Of a stretch of DNA of 64,000 bases, positions 1 through 11,027 are shown piece by piece (within the stretch, counting starts at the first letter, position 1; each line of letters begins with the position of its first letter). Source of the DNA: Calonectria ilicicola (Eukaryota > Ascomycota > Sordariomycetes > Hypocreales > Nectriaceae); the NCBI GenBank assembly GCA_020809705.1, contig CP085831.1, positions 1,426,001 through 1,490,000 of the forward strand. Reading direction: 5' to 3'. The notes under the pieces are model-generated. The model searched no databases. It was given only the letters and a program-made list of their open reading frames with translations, and was not told the DNA's origin. A program made the position numbers and the translations under genes.

Positions 1-915
1 AAGCTCATGATTAAAAAAATATTGGACAGCTGTAAATCCAGGCAAGAACGTAGCAAAGGTTTGTGAATGTGAGATTCAGACTTGGATCAAGGTGCAGTTG
101 AACAGAAAAGAAGAAAGTAGATATTAACCTCAAGCCATGCGTCAAAAGCGAAGGAAGCCGACGCCCCTTTTCTAATTTCATTCTAGCTAAACGAAGCCTC
201 TTGACTGATTTACAGGATTTCAAGCTGAATTATTGATTTTCTAAAAACGCCGCTCTCCACCTAACCACACCACTCCGCATTAGTCGCTACGCTAACTTCA
301 ATTTTTCTTTGGCGGCCGCGATGACGCGCAATTCAACAATACGGAAACTGCTGCCACCAACGGTTAATCAACACTCTTCCAGACATCCCGGTCCAATCGT
401 GGTTATAACACATCCCTGAAAAGTTGGTTCTTCAAGTCTTTGTCAAAAATCAACTATTATGAGAGGCCACATCTCACAGACAATTTTGGCAGTGTCGGAG
501 ACCAGCTGCTTCCATAACCAACGTCCGTCCATGTCAGAGGCTCTTCAGCATGATATTGCGGTTTCTTTCGCAATCAATAAATTCCTATCGGTTATCTGGG
601 CAATTCAACATCGGGTCCTCTAACTAGCAAGACAGTTGACTATCAAACAAAACGCAACAATTTGTGTCTTTTACCAGGCACAATTTCATAATCTCGCCGT
701 AGCCCGTCACAAATGACAGTTCCTCCAATCATGGCACCTCAAAGTTACGCAAGGCCAAAACATGGCTTTCAGTTAGTTGATATTTACAATGTCTTAGATA
801 GGAAATCTAAATCATGCTTATCATTCAAACACCCAGGTCGAGTGTATTTACGAGACGGAGCGCGAAAGCACACGGATTTTGATGTTGTTTTTCTCATCGC
901 TCGGCCAATCAGCAG
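1..915. other. Non-coding stretch, no gene seen
   Basis: Only short, unsupported reading frames occur here, with no recognisable protein motif and no credible exon structure. The start of the window may cut a neighbouring gene's flank, but nothing shows this. Confidence 0.5.
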
Positions 916-997
916 GCGTGATTGGTTTAGTGGTAAAATTCTCCGTTGCCATTCGTGCAGCGTCGGGGAGCCCTGGGTTCGATTCCCAGATCACGCA
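916..997 (+). tRNA. tRNA-Gly(GCC) with 11-nt intron
   Basis: A complete cloverleaf can be folded: acceptor arm GCGTGAT with ATCACGC, a D arm around AGTGGTAA, an anticodon stem CTCCG/CGGGG, and a T arm CTGGG-TTCGATT-CCCAG with discriminator A. The anticodon loop reads TTGCCA, then an 11-nt insert (TTCGTGCAGCG), then T, so the anticodon is GCC and the intron sits in the canonical place one base 3' of the anticodon. CCA is not encoded, as usual in nuclear tRNA genes. The A box (TGGTTTAGTGG) and B box (GGTTCGATTCC) of an internal pol III promoter are visible. Confidence 0.93.
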
Positions 998-1094
998 CTT
1001 GACATTTCTTTTTGGGCTTCTTTTTAATTTCTTTCACTCCACCACAATCGAAGCAACTTGATCATCTTGCTGTTTCTGAGTAGCCAATCAAGTA

Positions 1095-1176
1095 GCGTGA
1101 TTGGTTTAGTGGTAAAATTCTCCGTTGCCATCCGAGCAACGTCGGGGAGCCCTGGGTTCGATTCCCAGATCACGCA
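1095..1176 (+). tRNA. tRNA-Gly(GCC), second copy, 11-nt intron
   Basis: The mature part is identical to the copy about 100 bp upstream. The two genes differ only inside the 11-nt intron (TCCGAGCAACG here). Both lie on the same strand. The same stems, GCC anticodon and B box are present. This is a local tandem duplication in which selection has kept the mature tRNA and let the intron drift. Confidence 0.93.
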
Positions 1177-1786
1177 GTGATCAGCTTGCGAAGTTATTCG
1201 TAATTTTCTTTTTGTCCATTGCATTTTTTATATATAACCTTGTCACGATTGACCGACCGAAATAAGATCTTGCAGATACAAAGCACATGACTAGTGGTGT
1301 GTAAACTAAGCCTGTTTTTTTTCATTTTGAAGAAAAAAATCATCCTGCTCGCCAAATGTATTATTTTGGAGAGTCTGCTGCACTGTCCTACTTTCTTTTG
1401 ATGGCATTGCTATACGTCAGATGTATAAATCGTACAAATTGTTTTATGCTACACTAATGAGAACAGATACCCTTAATTTGTCTTTATGCCTGCACATGTG
1501 TGCGTCTTGAATGGTTGCCGCTTTAACGGTTTGGTTCGGAGGCTACTATAGGGTGGTTGAGCACAAGCTATCTAAGACTCCACCCTAGTCAGGTCTATTA
1601 CATAATACACCAAAAATCCAGATTTTCCTCTCAATGATTCGTCAGATATCACGTGATGAGAAAGGGGTGGCGTCTCAGTCTTACGACAGTCAACAGGATT
1701 GTGTGATAAAGGTGCATTCCGAGCAGCAATCTGTTCAGTGATATGCGTTTTAATTAAACAGATAGTAGATTTTCTGTAATAGTTTG
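1177..1786. other. Intergenic, no gene seen
   Basis: No supported reading frame. It separates the tRNA pair from the 3' end of the hydroxyisobutyrate-dehydrogenase-like gene. A palindromic TCACGTGA lies at about 1649-1656. Confidence 0.5.
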
Positions 1787-2812
1787 TCACTCGGAACTGA
1801 TATCCTCTGAAAAAAGTGTCCAGATGCTTCTGAAATCCTTTCCCTGACACTTCTCATTTTCCACTGCCTGTTCAAACAATTTCTGGACCGTTGGTGCAAG
1901 GACGGATCTGGCACCGAGCTGTTCTCCCAACTCTATTGACATATCCAACACACCTTTACAAAGTTCTGTGGTGAACCCTCCCTGGAAGTCATTTGCAGAT
2001 GATGCAACAGAAGAGATTCCTTTGACTGGATTTTGTTCCCGACTGTTGCGTGACATTCCAGTAGAGACATTAATAACCCCAGCCAGGATTTGAGGATTCA
2101 GTCCGTACAGTCTGCCCATATTCATTCCCTCGCAAACTCCAATCATGTTGATAGCCGAGAGGTAGTTATTAATCAATTTGGTGGCAAGCCCTGCCCCGGC
2201 GCCACCACAATGAAAGATGCTGCCTGGTTTGCCCATGTGTGAAACAATTGGCTCTACTTGGTTAAAGACTTCCAAACTGCCTCCAATCATAAATGTTAAT
2301 GTACCAGCATTTGCGCCATGTACTCCACCCGAAACAGGAGCGTCGGCAAAAACCCCGAGACCGGATTCTTCAACAGCCTTCGCAACGAGCTGAGATGTCT
2401 TGACATCAATAGTTGAGCAATCGATGAAAAGTTTACCAGGGTTTGTCGTAGAAGAAACAAAACTTAGGAGACCATTAGTAGGATTGGTAAAAACATGTTG
2501 AACATGCTCTCCCCTTGGCAGCATAGTAATAATTATATCCTATTAAGTCGCGGTCAATACATTGAGAGAAATAATTTGCACGGATGTCTAACATACACTC
2601 TTTTGACAGATTTCCAACGGGTTAGAGGCCACTCGAACATCGCCGGGAGTTTCAGCAATCCATTGATCGCGTCGATCCGTAACAACTTCGCAAACATACA
2701 AGGTGGATGCTTCAGGGATTTTAGCTCTTAAGTTCTTGGCCATACCACATCCCATTACACCAAGGCCGATGAAGCCATAGGTTGTCGCAGCTGAAGTATC
2801 TTGTTCGCCCAT
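1787..2812 (-). CDS. 3-hydroxyisobutyrate dehydrogenase-like (beta-hydroxyacid dehydrogenase family)
   Basis: NAD(P)-dependent oxidoreductase of the 3-hydroxyisobutyrate/6-phosphogluconate dehydrogenase superfamily, which oxidises beta-hydroxyacids to semialdehydes. Exons 2597-2812 and 1787-2539; the intron has a GTATGT donor and a TAG acceptor and restores a 322-aa protein. The N-terminal Rossmann motif GFIGLGVMG, the substrate-binding stretch DAPVSGGVHGANAGTLTFM and the catalytic-lysine region GAGLATKLINNYL are all present, and length matches the family. The start is the first ATG; upstream in-frame sequence has no ATG, so no clear mitochondrial presequence is encoded. In the family, valine catabolism is the classic role, but fungal paralogues in catabolic clusters often act on other hydroxyacids. 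The neighbouring hydrolases, CMD protein and reductases suggest that here (inference). Confidence 0.9.
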
Positions 2813-3432
2813 GATGATGGTAAATAGTGAGTGCTTGAGAATGTACGAGCAAGACGTGAGCAGGATTCTGTATGGCAAAAAGCGCGACAGTTCAAATGAA
2901 GCCAACCGAGTCAAATTATCTTTGATATACGTGCGCTTATCCCGCTGGCTCCTGGTGAATGCCTTGGCTGACTCAAATTAGCCCGCTTATGGGGTCTGTT
3001 GGGGCTAAAATTCGGTGTGGAGAGAAATAGTGCCATATGCATTGGCAAAGGAGGGGTTAAAAATAGGACTTGGGGTCATTTTTCGTTCCTCCCCCACGGC
3101 TACCGACCATGAGAAATGAAACCACCCACGACAACAAAAGTATAGAACATGATATAAGAATTGGAGGGATGAACACTCAAGATTGGGGTGTCAATGTACT
3201 GAGTAGAATGGTTCGGCTCTGTGTAATCTGTGGCAGGTGATAGCTGTATTTCAAGGTAAAGTGTATGTTTGTAACATTGACGTTCCATAGTTGCGATGGC
3301 GAGAGAGGAAAAGGAAGGAAGAATGGCGATGATAAGTCATGGATGTAATGTTCATTCTCGAGACACGTATGGCTTAGAGCCGATTTCAAAAGAGGTGGAC
3401 CCGTTTGACGGAGCATTGAACCTTGTTCTACT
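2813..3432. promoter_or_regulatory. Intergenic region upstream of the dehydrogenase, TGGGGT-rich
   Basis: No gene. TGGGGT or TTGGGG occurs at 2990, 2999, 3071 and 3183. A C-rich/G-rich inverted element (TTAGCCC ... GGGGCTAA) lies at about 2979-3007. These may be sites for the C2H2 regulator encoded at 7435-10126, because similar CCCCA boxes recur in other promoters of this gene group (inference). Confidence 0.35.
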
Positions 3433-4413
3433 CTAAAGCGTTCCTGGAAAGAATTTACCAATTCTAAACGCTTCCTTTTCCCACACCGCATCGTGTGCAA
3501 AAATAACCTCTATGGACCCAAATTCTCCAGGATCCTTAATTGTATCGCGGATAGCAGCAATCGTCTTCTGAGCTTTTGCCTTGTCTTTATGAATGCAGCA
3601 CACGTAGTTCGGTAAGGCCGGGTCAATCCACGTAGCAATATCCTTCTCTTCCGTCAAGATTCGTTCATCATGACATGAATCTCCCGCAAGGTAAACATAT
3701 GAGCCATTCTCAAGTCGACAGAGAAGATTGATATGCCCATCGAGATGTCCGGGTGCAGACACTACGTATACGCTGCCGTCGTCAAAAATGTCCATGACTG
3801 AGTCAAAGTAGTGTTTCTTCTGCCATCTCTTCGTAAAATATTGGGTCAGTTTCTGAGTCTGGGGGTTTAGATTATTCATGCTGTTTCGTGGTGATATCGC
3901 GCCGTCAAAGCCAGTAGGGGGCAACTCGATAGTCCTCTGCAAGTCAAGCATTCCCTTTTCGAAGTGATTATGGCTTCCAACGCTGTCCCGCCTTCGCACA
4001 TCAATGAGGTCGACGGCCCCGGGCCCCACGACGTAGGTAGAGTTAGAAAAGTCTGACGGAGTGCCAATATGATCCCAATGAAGATGACTGAACATGACGA
4101 GGTCAATATCATGGTGGCTAAGACCACCCGCTGCAAGACACTCAAGAACGTCAGGCGTCCCAGAGAGAGGTTGTCGTGTCATAGCATGCTGATGAATTGG
4201 CTTTGTGTAGTTCTCAAGCTTGTGCCTTATTCCAAGGTCAAACACTACGCGCAGCGTTTCTCCAGTTTTCGCATCTTTGTGTTGGATAAGAAAAGAGAGC
4301 GACGGCACCGTTCTTCGGGCTAAAGGGTCTTCGAGAGGAGTAACAAAAAATCTTTCGGGTAATGTAAGGTGTCCAGCTGTGAGGGCGGATACTGAAACGA
4401 ACCCTGTAGCCAT
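3433..4413 (-). CDS. Metallo-beta-lactamase-fold hydrolase (lactonase-like), copy 1
   Basis: Single-exon 326-aa protein with the zinc-binding signature HLHWDH (first His near residue 110). Later motifs fit the fold: LAGDSCHD (third zinc-ligand region), a VVSAPGHLDGHINLL stretch and a C-terminal FAHD. The family includes AHL lactonases and other hydrolases that open lactones or thioesters. The frame is open upstream to a GTG four codons earlier; the first ATG at 4413 is taken as the start. A second protein with the same fold lies at 12352-13807 in this gene group. The exact substrate cannot be read from the sequence. A lactone made or broken down with the neighbouring CMD-family protein is a plausible inference. 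Confidence 0.85.
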   Translation of the reverse strand: MATGFVSVSALTAGHLTLPERFFVTPLEDPLARRTVPSLSFLIQHKDAKTGETLRVVFDLGIRHKLENYTKPIHQHAMTRQPLSGTPDVLECLAAGGLSHHDIDLVMFSHLHWDHIGTPSDFSNSTYVVGPGAVDLIDVRRRDSVGSHNHFEKGMLDLQRTIELPPTGFDGAISPRNSMNNLNPQTQKLTQYFTKRWQKKHYFDSVMDIFDDGSVYVVSAPGHLDGHINLLCRLENGSYVYLAGDSCHDERILTEEKDIATWIDPALPNYVCCIHKDKAKAQKTIAAIRDTIKDPGEFGSIEVIFAHDAVWEKEAFRIGKFFPGTL

Positions 4414-4914
4414 ATCTTGGTGCACTCCGGTTTAGAGGAGAGGGTATGTCTGTTAAATAAGTAAAGTTTCAATATAGAGAGAGCGGAGTAGATTCTTGCA
4501 GCGGCTACGACTCCAAACCTCGTGCCAATTGGACATATATGAATATGACATTTAACACAAGTGAACACTTACGACGCCATAAATCTACTCCAATCTGCGA
4601 CAATATTAAGGCGAAAAAGAAGCAACCAACCAGATTTGCGGTCGAATGGGTCATGATTAAGCCAGTCGAATTTGGAGTGAAAAATAATGCCGACAGTTGA
4701 CACGAGTTGGGGAGAAAAATACCAGCTTACCCGGGGTCCACACATACACACGAAGGTAGTGGTAGTCAGGTATAACTAGTGCCGCATGAGAAATCAGCTG
4801 GAGATGCACAGAATGCACGGCAACTGATGTTCTGAATTTTCGTCCCGAGAAAACCTGCTTGAGATTTATTCCTGATTTTCCTCTTTAATTCTTGTCGAAC
4901 AATAACAAGTCAAC
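4414..4914. promoter_or_regulatory. Divergent promoter between MBL-fold gene and CMD-family gene
   Basis: Head-to-head spacer of about 500 bp; no coding potential supported. It should hold both promoters, since transcription leaves it in both directions. No element stands out clearly. Confidence 0.4.
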
Positions 4915-5476
4915 ATGTCAAAGAACGAAACTACTCGATCTGATTTATTCAAGGTTGGCCTCCAGAACCGTCGGGAAGTAGTTGGCGATGCATACGTCGA
5001 TGCAGCCCTACAAAATGGGTCAAGCGAATTTGCTTACCCTGGCCAAGAGCTTGTCACCGAGTAAGCGACCAATGCGCCGTAAGTAGTATCTAGTCGCTTA
5101 TATGGAGCTCTTAGGTGGTGCTGGGGTAATGTGTGGTCCCGTCCTGGTCTTGAGCGCAAGCAGCGCAGCCTCCTTAGTAAGCAGTGTTATCGTTACAAAG
5201 TGATAAATCTTTTATTAATATCAGTGCTTAGATATTGGCATGTTGATTGCGTTGAAGAGCTGGCCTGAACTTGGTATCCATGTCCGTGGTGCGCTCAACA
5301 ATGGTCTGACAGAGGTTGAGATCCGCGAGGCCGTCCTCCAGGCCACTATCTACTGCGGAGTTCCTGCTGGTGTTGAAGCGACGAAGGTCGCTGAAAAGAC
5401 TATTAACGAGATGAATTCCAAGGGAGAGCACAAGAAAGAGTTGGCTGAGCTGTCGCCACTGGTTAAGGATGCTTAG
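4915..5476 (+). CDS. Carboxymuconolactone decarboxylase (CMD) family protein
   Basis: Small alpha-helical protein of 150 aa from three exons: 4915-5060, 5115-5176 and 5232-5476 (donors GTAAGC, GTAAGC; acceptors TTAG). The middle exon encodes [19 protein letters not shown] and the last exon [19 protein letters not shown], matching the conserved core of gamma-carboxymuconolactone decarboxylase, including the helix Glu and His. In the beta-ketoadipate pathway this fold decarboxylates gamma-carboxymuconolactone; the superfamily also contains AhpD-like peroxidase partners, but no CxxC pair is present, so the decarboxylase-like branch fits better. It sits divergently from an MBL-fold hydrolase and upstream of an MDR dehydrogenase, consistent with catabolism of an aromatic-derived lactone (inference). 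Confidence 0.85.
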
Positions 5477-6113
5477 AGAGCCAGGGTAGTTTAGTGAAGA
5501 GGCAGCCCCTCCAACTGGCAATAATCACAGGAAATCAATCGCGGGCCTAATCAGGTGATACTATAACATGAATCTTCAATAGTTATGCTTCAGAAAGTGA
5601 AACATTCCATGATCCTTTGGTATCGGGCACGTCAAATATGATTTCCTGGCATGTATGGCAAACAATATGATTTCTGTCCCCTCCTTGACGGGGTAAATAC
5701 AGGGCAAGAGGTTGAGATGCGAGAAGACCGGAAAGGTAACTGGAGTCGTCATCTCTTAGATCCTCTGAGGGAACTAATTAAAAATAGTTATAGAACCATT
5801 GCGAAAGGTTTTGTATTCTTGTTCTTCGTTTCCGGATTAGTAATATCGAATTTCTGCCCCAACATTTACGCAAACCCCGCATGTAGCTTTTTCAAACTCC
5901 AACTAGCCGGTACTCAATCAAGCGCATCTTTCTGTTCGCTTACATAAACCTTTTGATTAAACCAAAGGCCGATTCAGAGCAGGGAATATCAACGCTTTTT
6001 CTTTTTGTTAGAAAGTTGATTTAACGATTTGCAAACTGCGACCCGATAACGTTTGCTCATCATCACTGTGCATTTTTGCTACTACCTCTTTTCTTCCTTG
6101 AACGTCCATCCCA
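5477..6113. other. Intergenic, no gene seen
   Basis: About 640 bp between two genes on the same strand. A 98-codon open frame is present but has no motif or codon character that I can support. It likely holds the 3' end of the CMD gene and the promoter of the dehydrogenase. Confidence 0.4.
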
Positions 6114-7238
6114 ATGCCTGTCTTCTCTGAACCATCCTCAACCATGACGGCAGCCATCGTCGAAAGATTCGGTGAACCGTACGTGATTAAGCAAATACCT
6201 CGGCCTCCGAGCCCCACCGGCAAAGACATTCTGATCAAAGTCCTCGCAGCGTCATATTGTCATACGGATTCCGTATTTGCTTCTGGTGGGCTGGCCCAAG
6301 ATTTGCCTCGCATTGGATGCCACGAGTTTGCGGGCGAGGTGGTGGCCATTGGCGAGGACGTCACAGGCGACCGAGGTGTTGAGATAGGTGTGCGGGTGGG
6401 TGTGCCTGGTCGTACCTATCATCCTTGTGGTTCATGCTACGAGTGTACCAACTCTGGCCAAGACGAGATTGGCTACTCTCCTTACTGTCCTCATGCAGGA
6501 AACTTGGGTCTCACTAGAGATGGTGGTTTCCAGGAGTATTGTCTTGTAGACAGTCGTCAGGTTGCACCACTCCCTGAATCACTCGCGGCAACACAAGCGG
6601 CGCCGCTAATGTGTGCCGGTCTTACAATATGGGCGGCCCTTCATCATGATAAGGTGCAAGCTTCAACCCGAGTGGGCATTATTGGTGCTGGAGGCGGTTT
6701 GGGGCATCTTGGCGTGCAATTTGCGGCGCACTTAAATAAAGAGGTTTTCGCCATTGACGCCAATGATGGCTCGCTCAAGCTGTTGGAACGCATAAAACAG
6801 GACCTTGGAAACATCGGGTCCAGAGTCCATGTTATCAACGCCCGCACTATGGCAGTGGATGAGATGAAAACCCTCGGTCGTAAATCAGTCGGGTCTTTAC
6901 CATCAGAGCAAGGGCTTGACTCCGTTATTTTACTACCAGAATCACAAAAGGCTTTTGACATGGGCATGGATCTTCTAAGAAACCATGGATCAATGGTTGT
7001 TATAAGCTTCCCCAAAGAAAAACTTCAAGTGAGTGCGCATGATCTTGTGTTCCGAGACATCAGCATTGTTGGGAGCCTAGTTGGGAGGAATCACCAGTTG
7101 AGAGAGATGCTTGATTTTGTGACGCAACATAGAATTGTTACAGAGGTAAAGACATTCCCATTTAGCCAACTCAATAATTTAGTTGAGGAGAGTAACCGAG
7201 GCGTTGGGGGAAAATTGGTAATAGATATGAGCTTTTGA
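6114..7238 (+). CDS. Zinc-dependent alcohol dehydrogenase (MDR superfamily)
   Basis: A 374-aa medium-chain dehydrogenase/reductase, single exon. N-terminal GroES-like domain with catalytic-zinc ligands in SYCHTD and GCHEFAG. The structural-zinc cluster is CGSCYEC followed by a fourth Cys after 13 residues; this is longer than the usual spacing, so the loop carries a small insertion. The Rossmann motif is IIGAGGGLGHLG. AdhP-type enzymes interconvert alcohols and aldehydes with NAD(P)H. An internal in-frame ATG (MTAAIVERFG, about 10 codons on) is an alternative start and resembles the usual N terminus of the family. It lies tail-to-tail with the C2H2 regulator gene. Confidence 0.88.
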   Translation: MPVFSEPSSTMTAAIVERFGEPYVIKQIPRPPSPTGKDILIKVLAASYCHTDSVFASGGLAQDLPRIGCHEFAGEVVAIGEDVTGDRGVEIGVRVGVPGRTYHPCGSCYECTNSGQDEIGYSPYCPHAGNLGLTRDGGFQEYCLVDSRQVAPLPESLAATQAAPLMCAGLTIWAALHHDKVQASTRVGIIGAGGGLGHLGVQFAAHLNKEVFAIDANDGSLKLLERIKQDLGNIGSRVHVINARTMAVDEMKTLGRKSVGSLPSEQGLDSVILLPESQKAFDMGMDLLRNHGSMVVISFPKEKLQVSAHDLVFRDISIVGSLVGRNHQLREMLDFVTQHRIVTEVKTFPFSQLNNLVEESNRGVGGKLVIDMSF

Positions 7239-7434
7239 GGTTGTGAATTTGTTGGTCAAGAATATAAGCAGTTTCGGTGCCGCCAAATTGGGAGCTTCTA
7301 CCACTGTCCCAAACTCCAACTACGGTACAAATGCAATCACTGTATATCATAGCTCACAAAGGCTTTTGAGATGGCGTTGCTTGCCCTATCCAGATGAAAA
7401 AGGAGGAAAACAGGACAATTTATTCCATTTAGAA

Positions 7435-10126
7435 TCATTCGCAATCAAGAATACCTGCAACGATACACAGTCCAGTTCCTATCATATGAACCATCTCAAA
7501 TACCTGAAACCCTTTAAATGTTTCTGCCCATATTCGTATTGTTAGTGCCGCTAATCGCCGTATTCGACCCGCATGGTCGTCGTTTACATCGAGGCGATCA
7601 GCCCATTCAGTTTCCCGTACAAGACTTACGACCACATTCAGTAACTTGAGTTCATCAGGTCGAAGTGAGTCTATACCAGATATCTGTACGTCGGCTGCGA
7701 CCGCTCTTAGCCAGTGCGTAAGCAAAAATGCACATTCTAAATTGCAGAGAGAATGTTGGATACTCCAATTTAGTGTTTGGGTCCGGGCAACAAACGCGAC
7801 GCCAACTCGAACTGGGATGCTCAATGCATGGATACATTGCAATACAGCTCGGTCGAGATGTGCAGATCGAGTAGAAACATGGACTTTTGCGTTGGTAAAC
7901 GCCTGGGCGATATCCGTAGGGTCCCTCGTGATGAGTTGTCTATCCGGCCCAGTGTTCGCATTTAGTCGGATATATGCAAGCCGTAGGAGAGCTGTAGAAT
8001 TGAACCCCAGAGGACCTTTCGGGGATGAGGGGTCGAGTGTTGACTCGTAAGTCGCCTCCCATGATTCTTGCCATGTTCTTAGCGCTGATTCCATATGCTT
8101 AACAAAATCCTCATTTAGCAGATGGGTGGAAACCGGCAAGGGACTCGTGGCATTCCGAACCAGGAATATTTGTTGTAGCAGTCCGTGAATAAGCAAATAA
8201 TTCCCAAAGGCCGAAATAGCTCTTTCGTGGTGAATGGGGATAACTGAAAGCAATTGTTCTAAAATATTATGGAATGATCGCGGAATGCCTGGTTCAGCAT
8301 CGATGATGCGACTCCATTCTTCTCCATCTGTGACTTGCCACTCTTTTGCAGATGCAGGAAGACTGATTCGGACATCCTGATTTAGAATCATGGGTGGTAC
8401 GTTGAATGCGATAGACTGCAGGTTGAATAGTATGTACGCGACAAAGAGTGTCCGCTTCTTCTCTTCCCGCCGAATCCATCCACGCCAGGATATGTCAATC
8501 GGTTTCGATTCCTCGGCAGAGCTGATTCCAAACTCACGAACCAGAATAGCTACTTGGCTAGACATAGCCAGACCATCTCTGACCAAGGCACGATCTCCCC
8601 ACGAGGCAAGCGCCATTAGGACAATAAGTCCCTGGAGTAGACGTAGGCCCTCGCGACCTTTCGATGCGACTGGAGAGGGACCATCCTGGGGGCTTGAAGA
8701 TGCTTGATTTTTTGAAACCCGCTCTCCTTGCTCAAGTATAGGAAAACCGGCGTAGCCGGGCGATGTGTTGGTAAGTCCAGGAAAGGCTTCTTCATTGATC
8801 CGATCTAGCCGCCAATTGATCAAGGTCTTGGCAGCCCGATACAATTCAAAGCCTTTGACATGTTCGAAGCGATAAAATGCTCCCACAGCAGCAAGCGCTA
8901 AAATTAATTCAGCCCCAAGGGATGTTGCCGAGGTCGATGCCGTATGCAAGAATGGCATATGCGCATGAAACCCACGAAAATACCCTTCTAGGTATCTAGA
9001 CAATGTCTGTCGTGAAGGAATGGAGAATTGTGGACCTAGTATTCCTGTATAACTCGTCAAGTCATGGGAAATGGCTTGGTATTCCTCCAGTGATATTTTC
9101 CATGGGCACAAGATTGGATGGCTCTCTGCTGAAGTGAACGGTCTGTACCCAGAGTTCGGGTTGCTGCCCAAAAGCGACGATTGTCCTTGGCGCGTTGTTG
9201 GTTCTAATGATGGTAGCCGTGACGCCACAGCGTGCGACTGGTTTGAGCCAGCAGACGATACAGTTGCATTGACTGTATGCCGAAGGTCAAAATTTACGTG
9301 ATTCTGTTGAGCGGGTACGGTAGCCAGACGGTTCCCAAAGGGGATAGTGGCATATCTTTGTGAAATATCAACAAGAGATAGATCTGTATCGAAAAAGTTT
9401 GCTGGAAGAGGCTGGTCATTAGCCCCAAAGTCATTCCACAGGAAGACGGATTCCTCAGTCCCGTCCGTGGAGCCGAGAAGGAAATCATCCACTCCCGGTG
9501 GCCCAAAGCGCTCAGTGGATGATATCACGGTCTCCAGGCCCAGCTGCCCAGTTGACTGGTCACCATGGCTGTTGGATATGTTCTGTACTCCCAGCAGTGA
9601 AGGTTCGGCCACGACAATCGGCGACACAATATCATTTGTATCGGATGTTTCGCTCGAAACAGAAGAATCATGAGGATTAGGATCGGGTTCGGATCGACAG
9701 GTATTAGGTGACTGCTGTAAGACGTGGGATGTGTCAATTAGATCATCCGTGGTGGTGACGGAGGTGGTGGCAGCTTCAATTTGGCCGTCGTCATTTTGCT
9801 GGTGTTGTTGCCGATAGTGGCGGGTCAAGAGGTCTCTAGGTGGATCAATGGCACAGATAAGCACGTAAATCCTGACAGCGGAGCGTCCTTTGTGACGTTA
9901 CTTACTGTCGCGAGAACCGATGTCCGCAGGAGCATGCGAAAGGCTTCTCTTGTGTATCTGTTCAATGAGAGAAGGCAAGGGTGAGAATGAAGTGCAAGCC
10001 GAATTAGGTAGTGTTAAATTAAGGCTTACGGATACGTTCATGGCGCCTCAGATGTTCCAAGCGCTTGAATTGTTTGTGACAAAACTTGCATGGCGCGACT
10101 TGGATGCGTGGGCGACCCCTTGCCAT
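7435..10126 (-). CDS. C2H2 zinc-finger / fungal_trans transcription factor
   Basis: Probable pathway-specific regulator of 849 aa. Exons 10030-10126, 9906-9957 and 7435-9835. The first exon gives finger 1 (PCKFC...HLRRHERIH, second His completed across the intron), then the linker TQEKPF, then finger 2 (CSCGHRFSRQDLLTRHYRQQH, a C-x-C variant common in fungal C2H2 regulators). A low-complexity acidic stretch follows. The central part (about residues 300-560 of the long exon) has the fungal_trans pattern, e.g. FHAHMPFLH and WRGWIRREEKKRTLFVAYILF. It sits in the middle of the catabolic gene group and is divergent from the second MDR dehydrogenase, so control of these genes is the obvious hypothesis. 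A shared CCCCA/TGGGGT box in nearby promoters would fit a C2H2 factor, but this is inference. Confidence 0.88.
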
Positions 10127-11027
10127 TGGTATGCGAGCTGATATTGTATGCACAGCAGGGCAAAATCTTCATATCACTGGCCCCCCAGTGGTTGTTCGAA
10201 ACCTTCGCGATGGCTCATGTTGGGAGGGGGTCGGGGAGCAATTACTAATCAGGCATAGTGGCAAAATCAAGCCGGATGAGCACTACCCGTACTACATAAT
10301 CATGACTTAAACATTGTTCCAAATATCAAACATGGCTGACAAGACACCCCTTTTTTCTTGAACAATTTAGAGGCTGTTGAATAAAACAGGCGGGCTTAAT
10401 CTTCGATTTTTCTTAACTTAGTCATTTATATGCGCTCGTCGCCATATCATGTTAAAGATTGGTATACAGTTATTCCTAGTGGATGCATGCTCAGTCTGCC
10501 ACCCGTCACAGCACCCACTCTTGCTGCCCCCTGCCTAACCTAAGAGATTTTATTTCATACCGAGGTTGAAAATTGAACTTGATCTAAGCGGCAGGATGTC
10601 AGATCGTGTAGTATTTTCTTCTCCAAAATGCCAAGCTCCATCTCGCGCCAGCGCTAGCGTGTCTTTTGGGGTCAATTACAAATCCAGCAAGTTGGAGAGT
10701 GGGAAAAAGCCCAGATGCAGACCCCAAATCGCGACAGCTGCCTCTCATCGGCTCGTGATCTCATGGGGATTAATTAGTGAAACAGCATGGAAGCGGTGGT
10801 GGATATTGTCAATCAGAGGGGTCGATTAACTATCATGGTGAATTAATTTACCCCAAAGCTAAAGAAATTCTACCCCACAGCTTACCCAGTGCTCAAGGGG
10901 ATAGAGGATGAAGTCACATCCGGATTCGGCGTCTGCTCAATTATCGTCGCAGCTCAAAGGTTACCTCTAGTCTGACAAAATCAACTTGAATTTTGCCGAA
11001 CAAGCTGCTTCGAAAAGACGAGAAAAA
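10127..11027. promoter_or_regulatory. Divergent promoter between regulator and MDR dehydrogenase
   Basis: 900 bp without a supported gene. TGGGGT/ACCCCA boxes occur at 10667-10672, about 10849 and about 10870; the last pair is spaced about 20 bp. These are candidate sites for the adjacent C2H2 factor (inference). Confidence 0.4.

Noticed and set aside
713..1027. Open frame of 104 codons over the first tRNA
   Set aside because: It reads through the tRNA-Gly gene, has no protein motif and is a by-product of the tRNA sequence.
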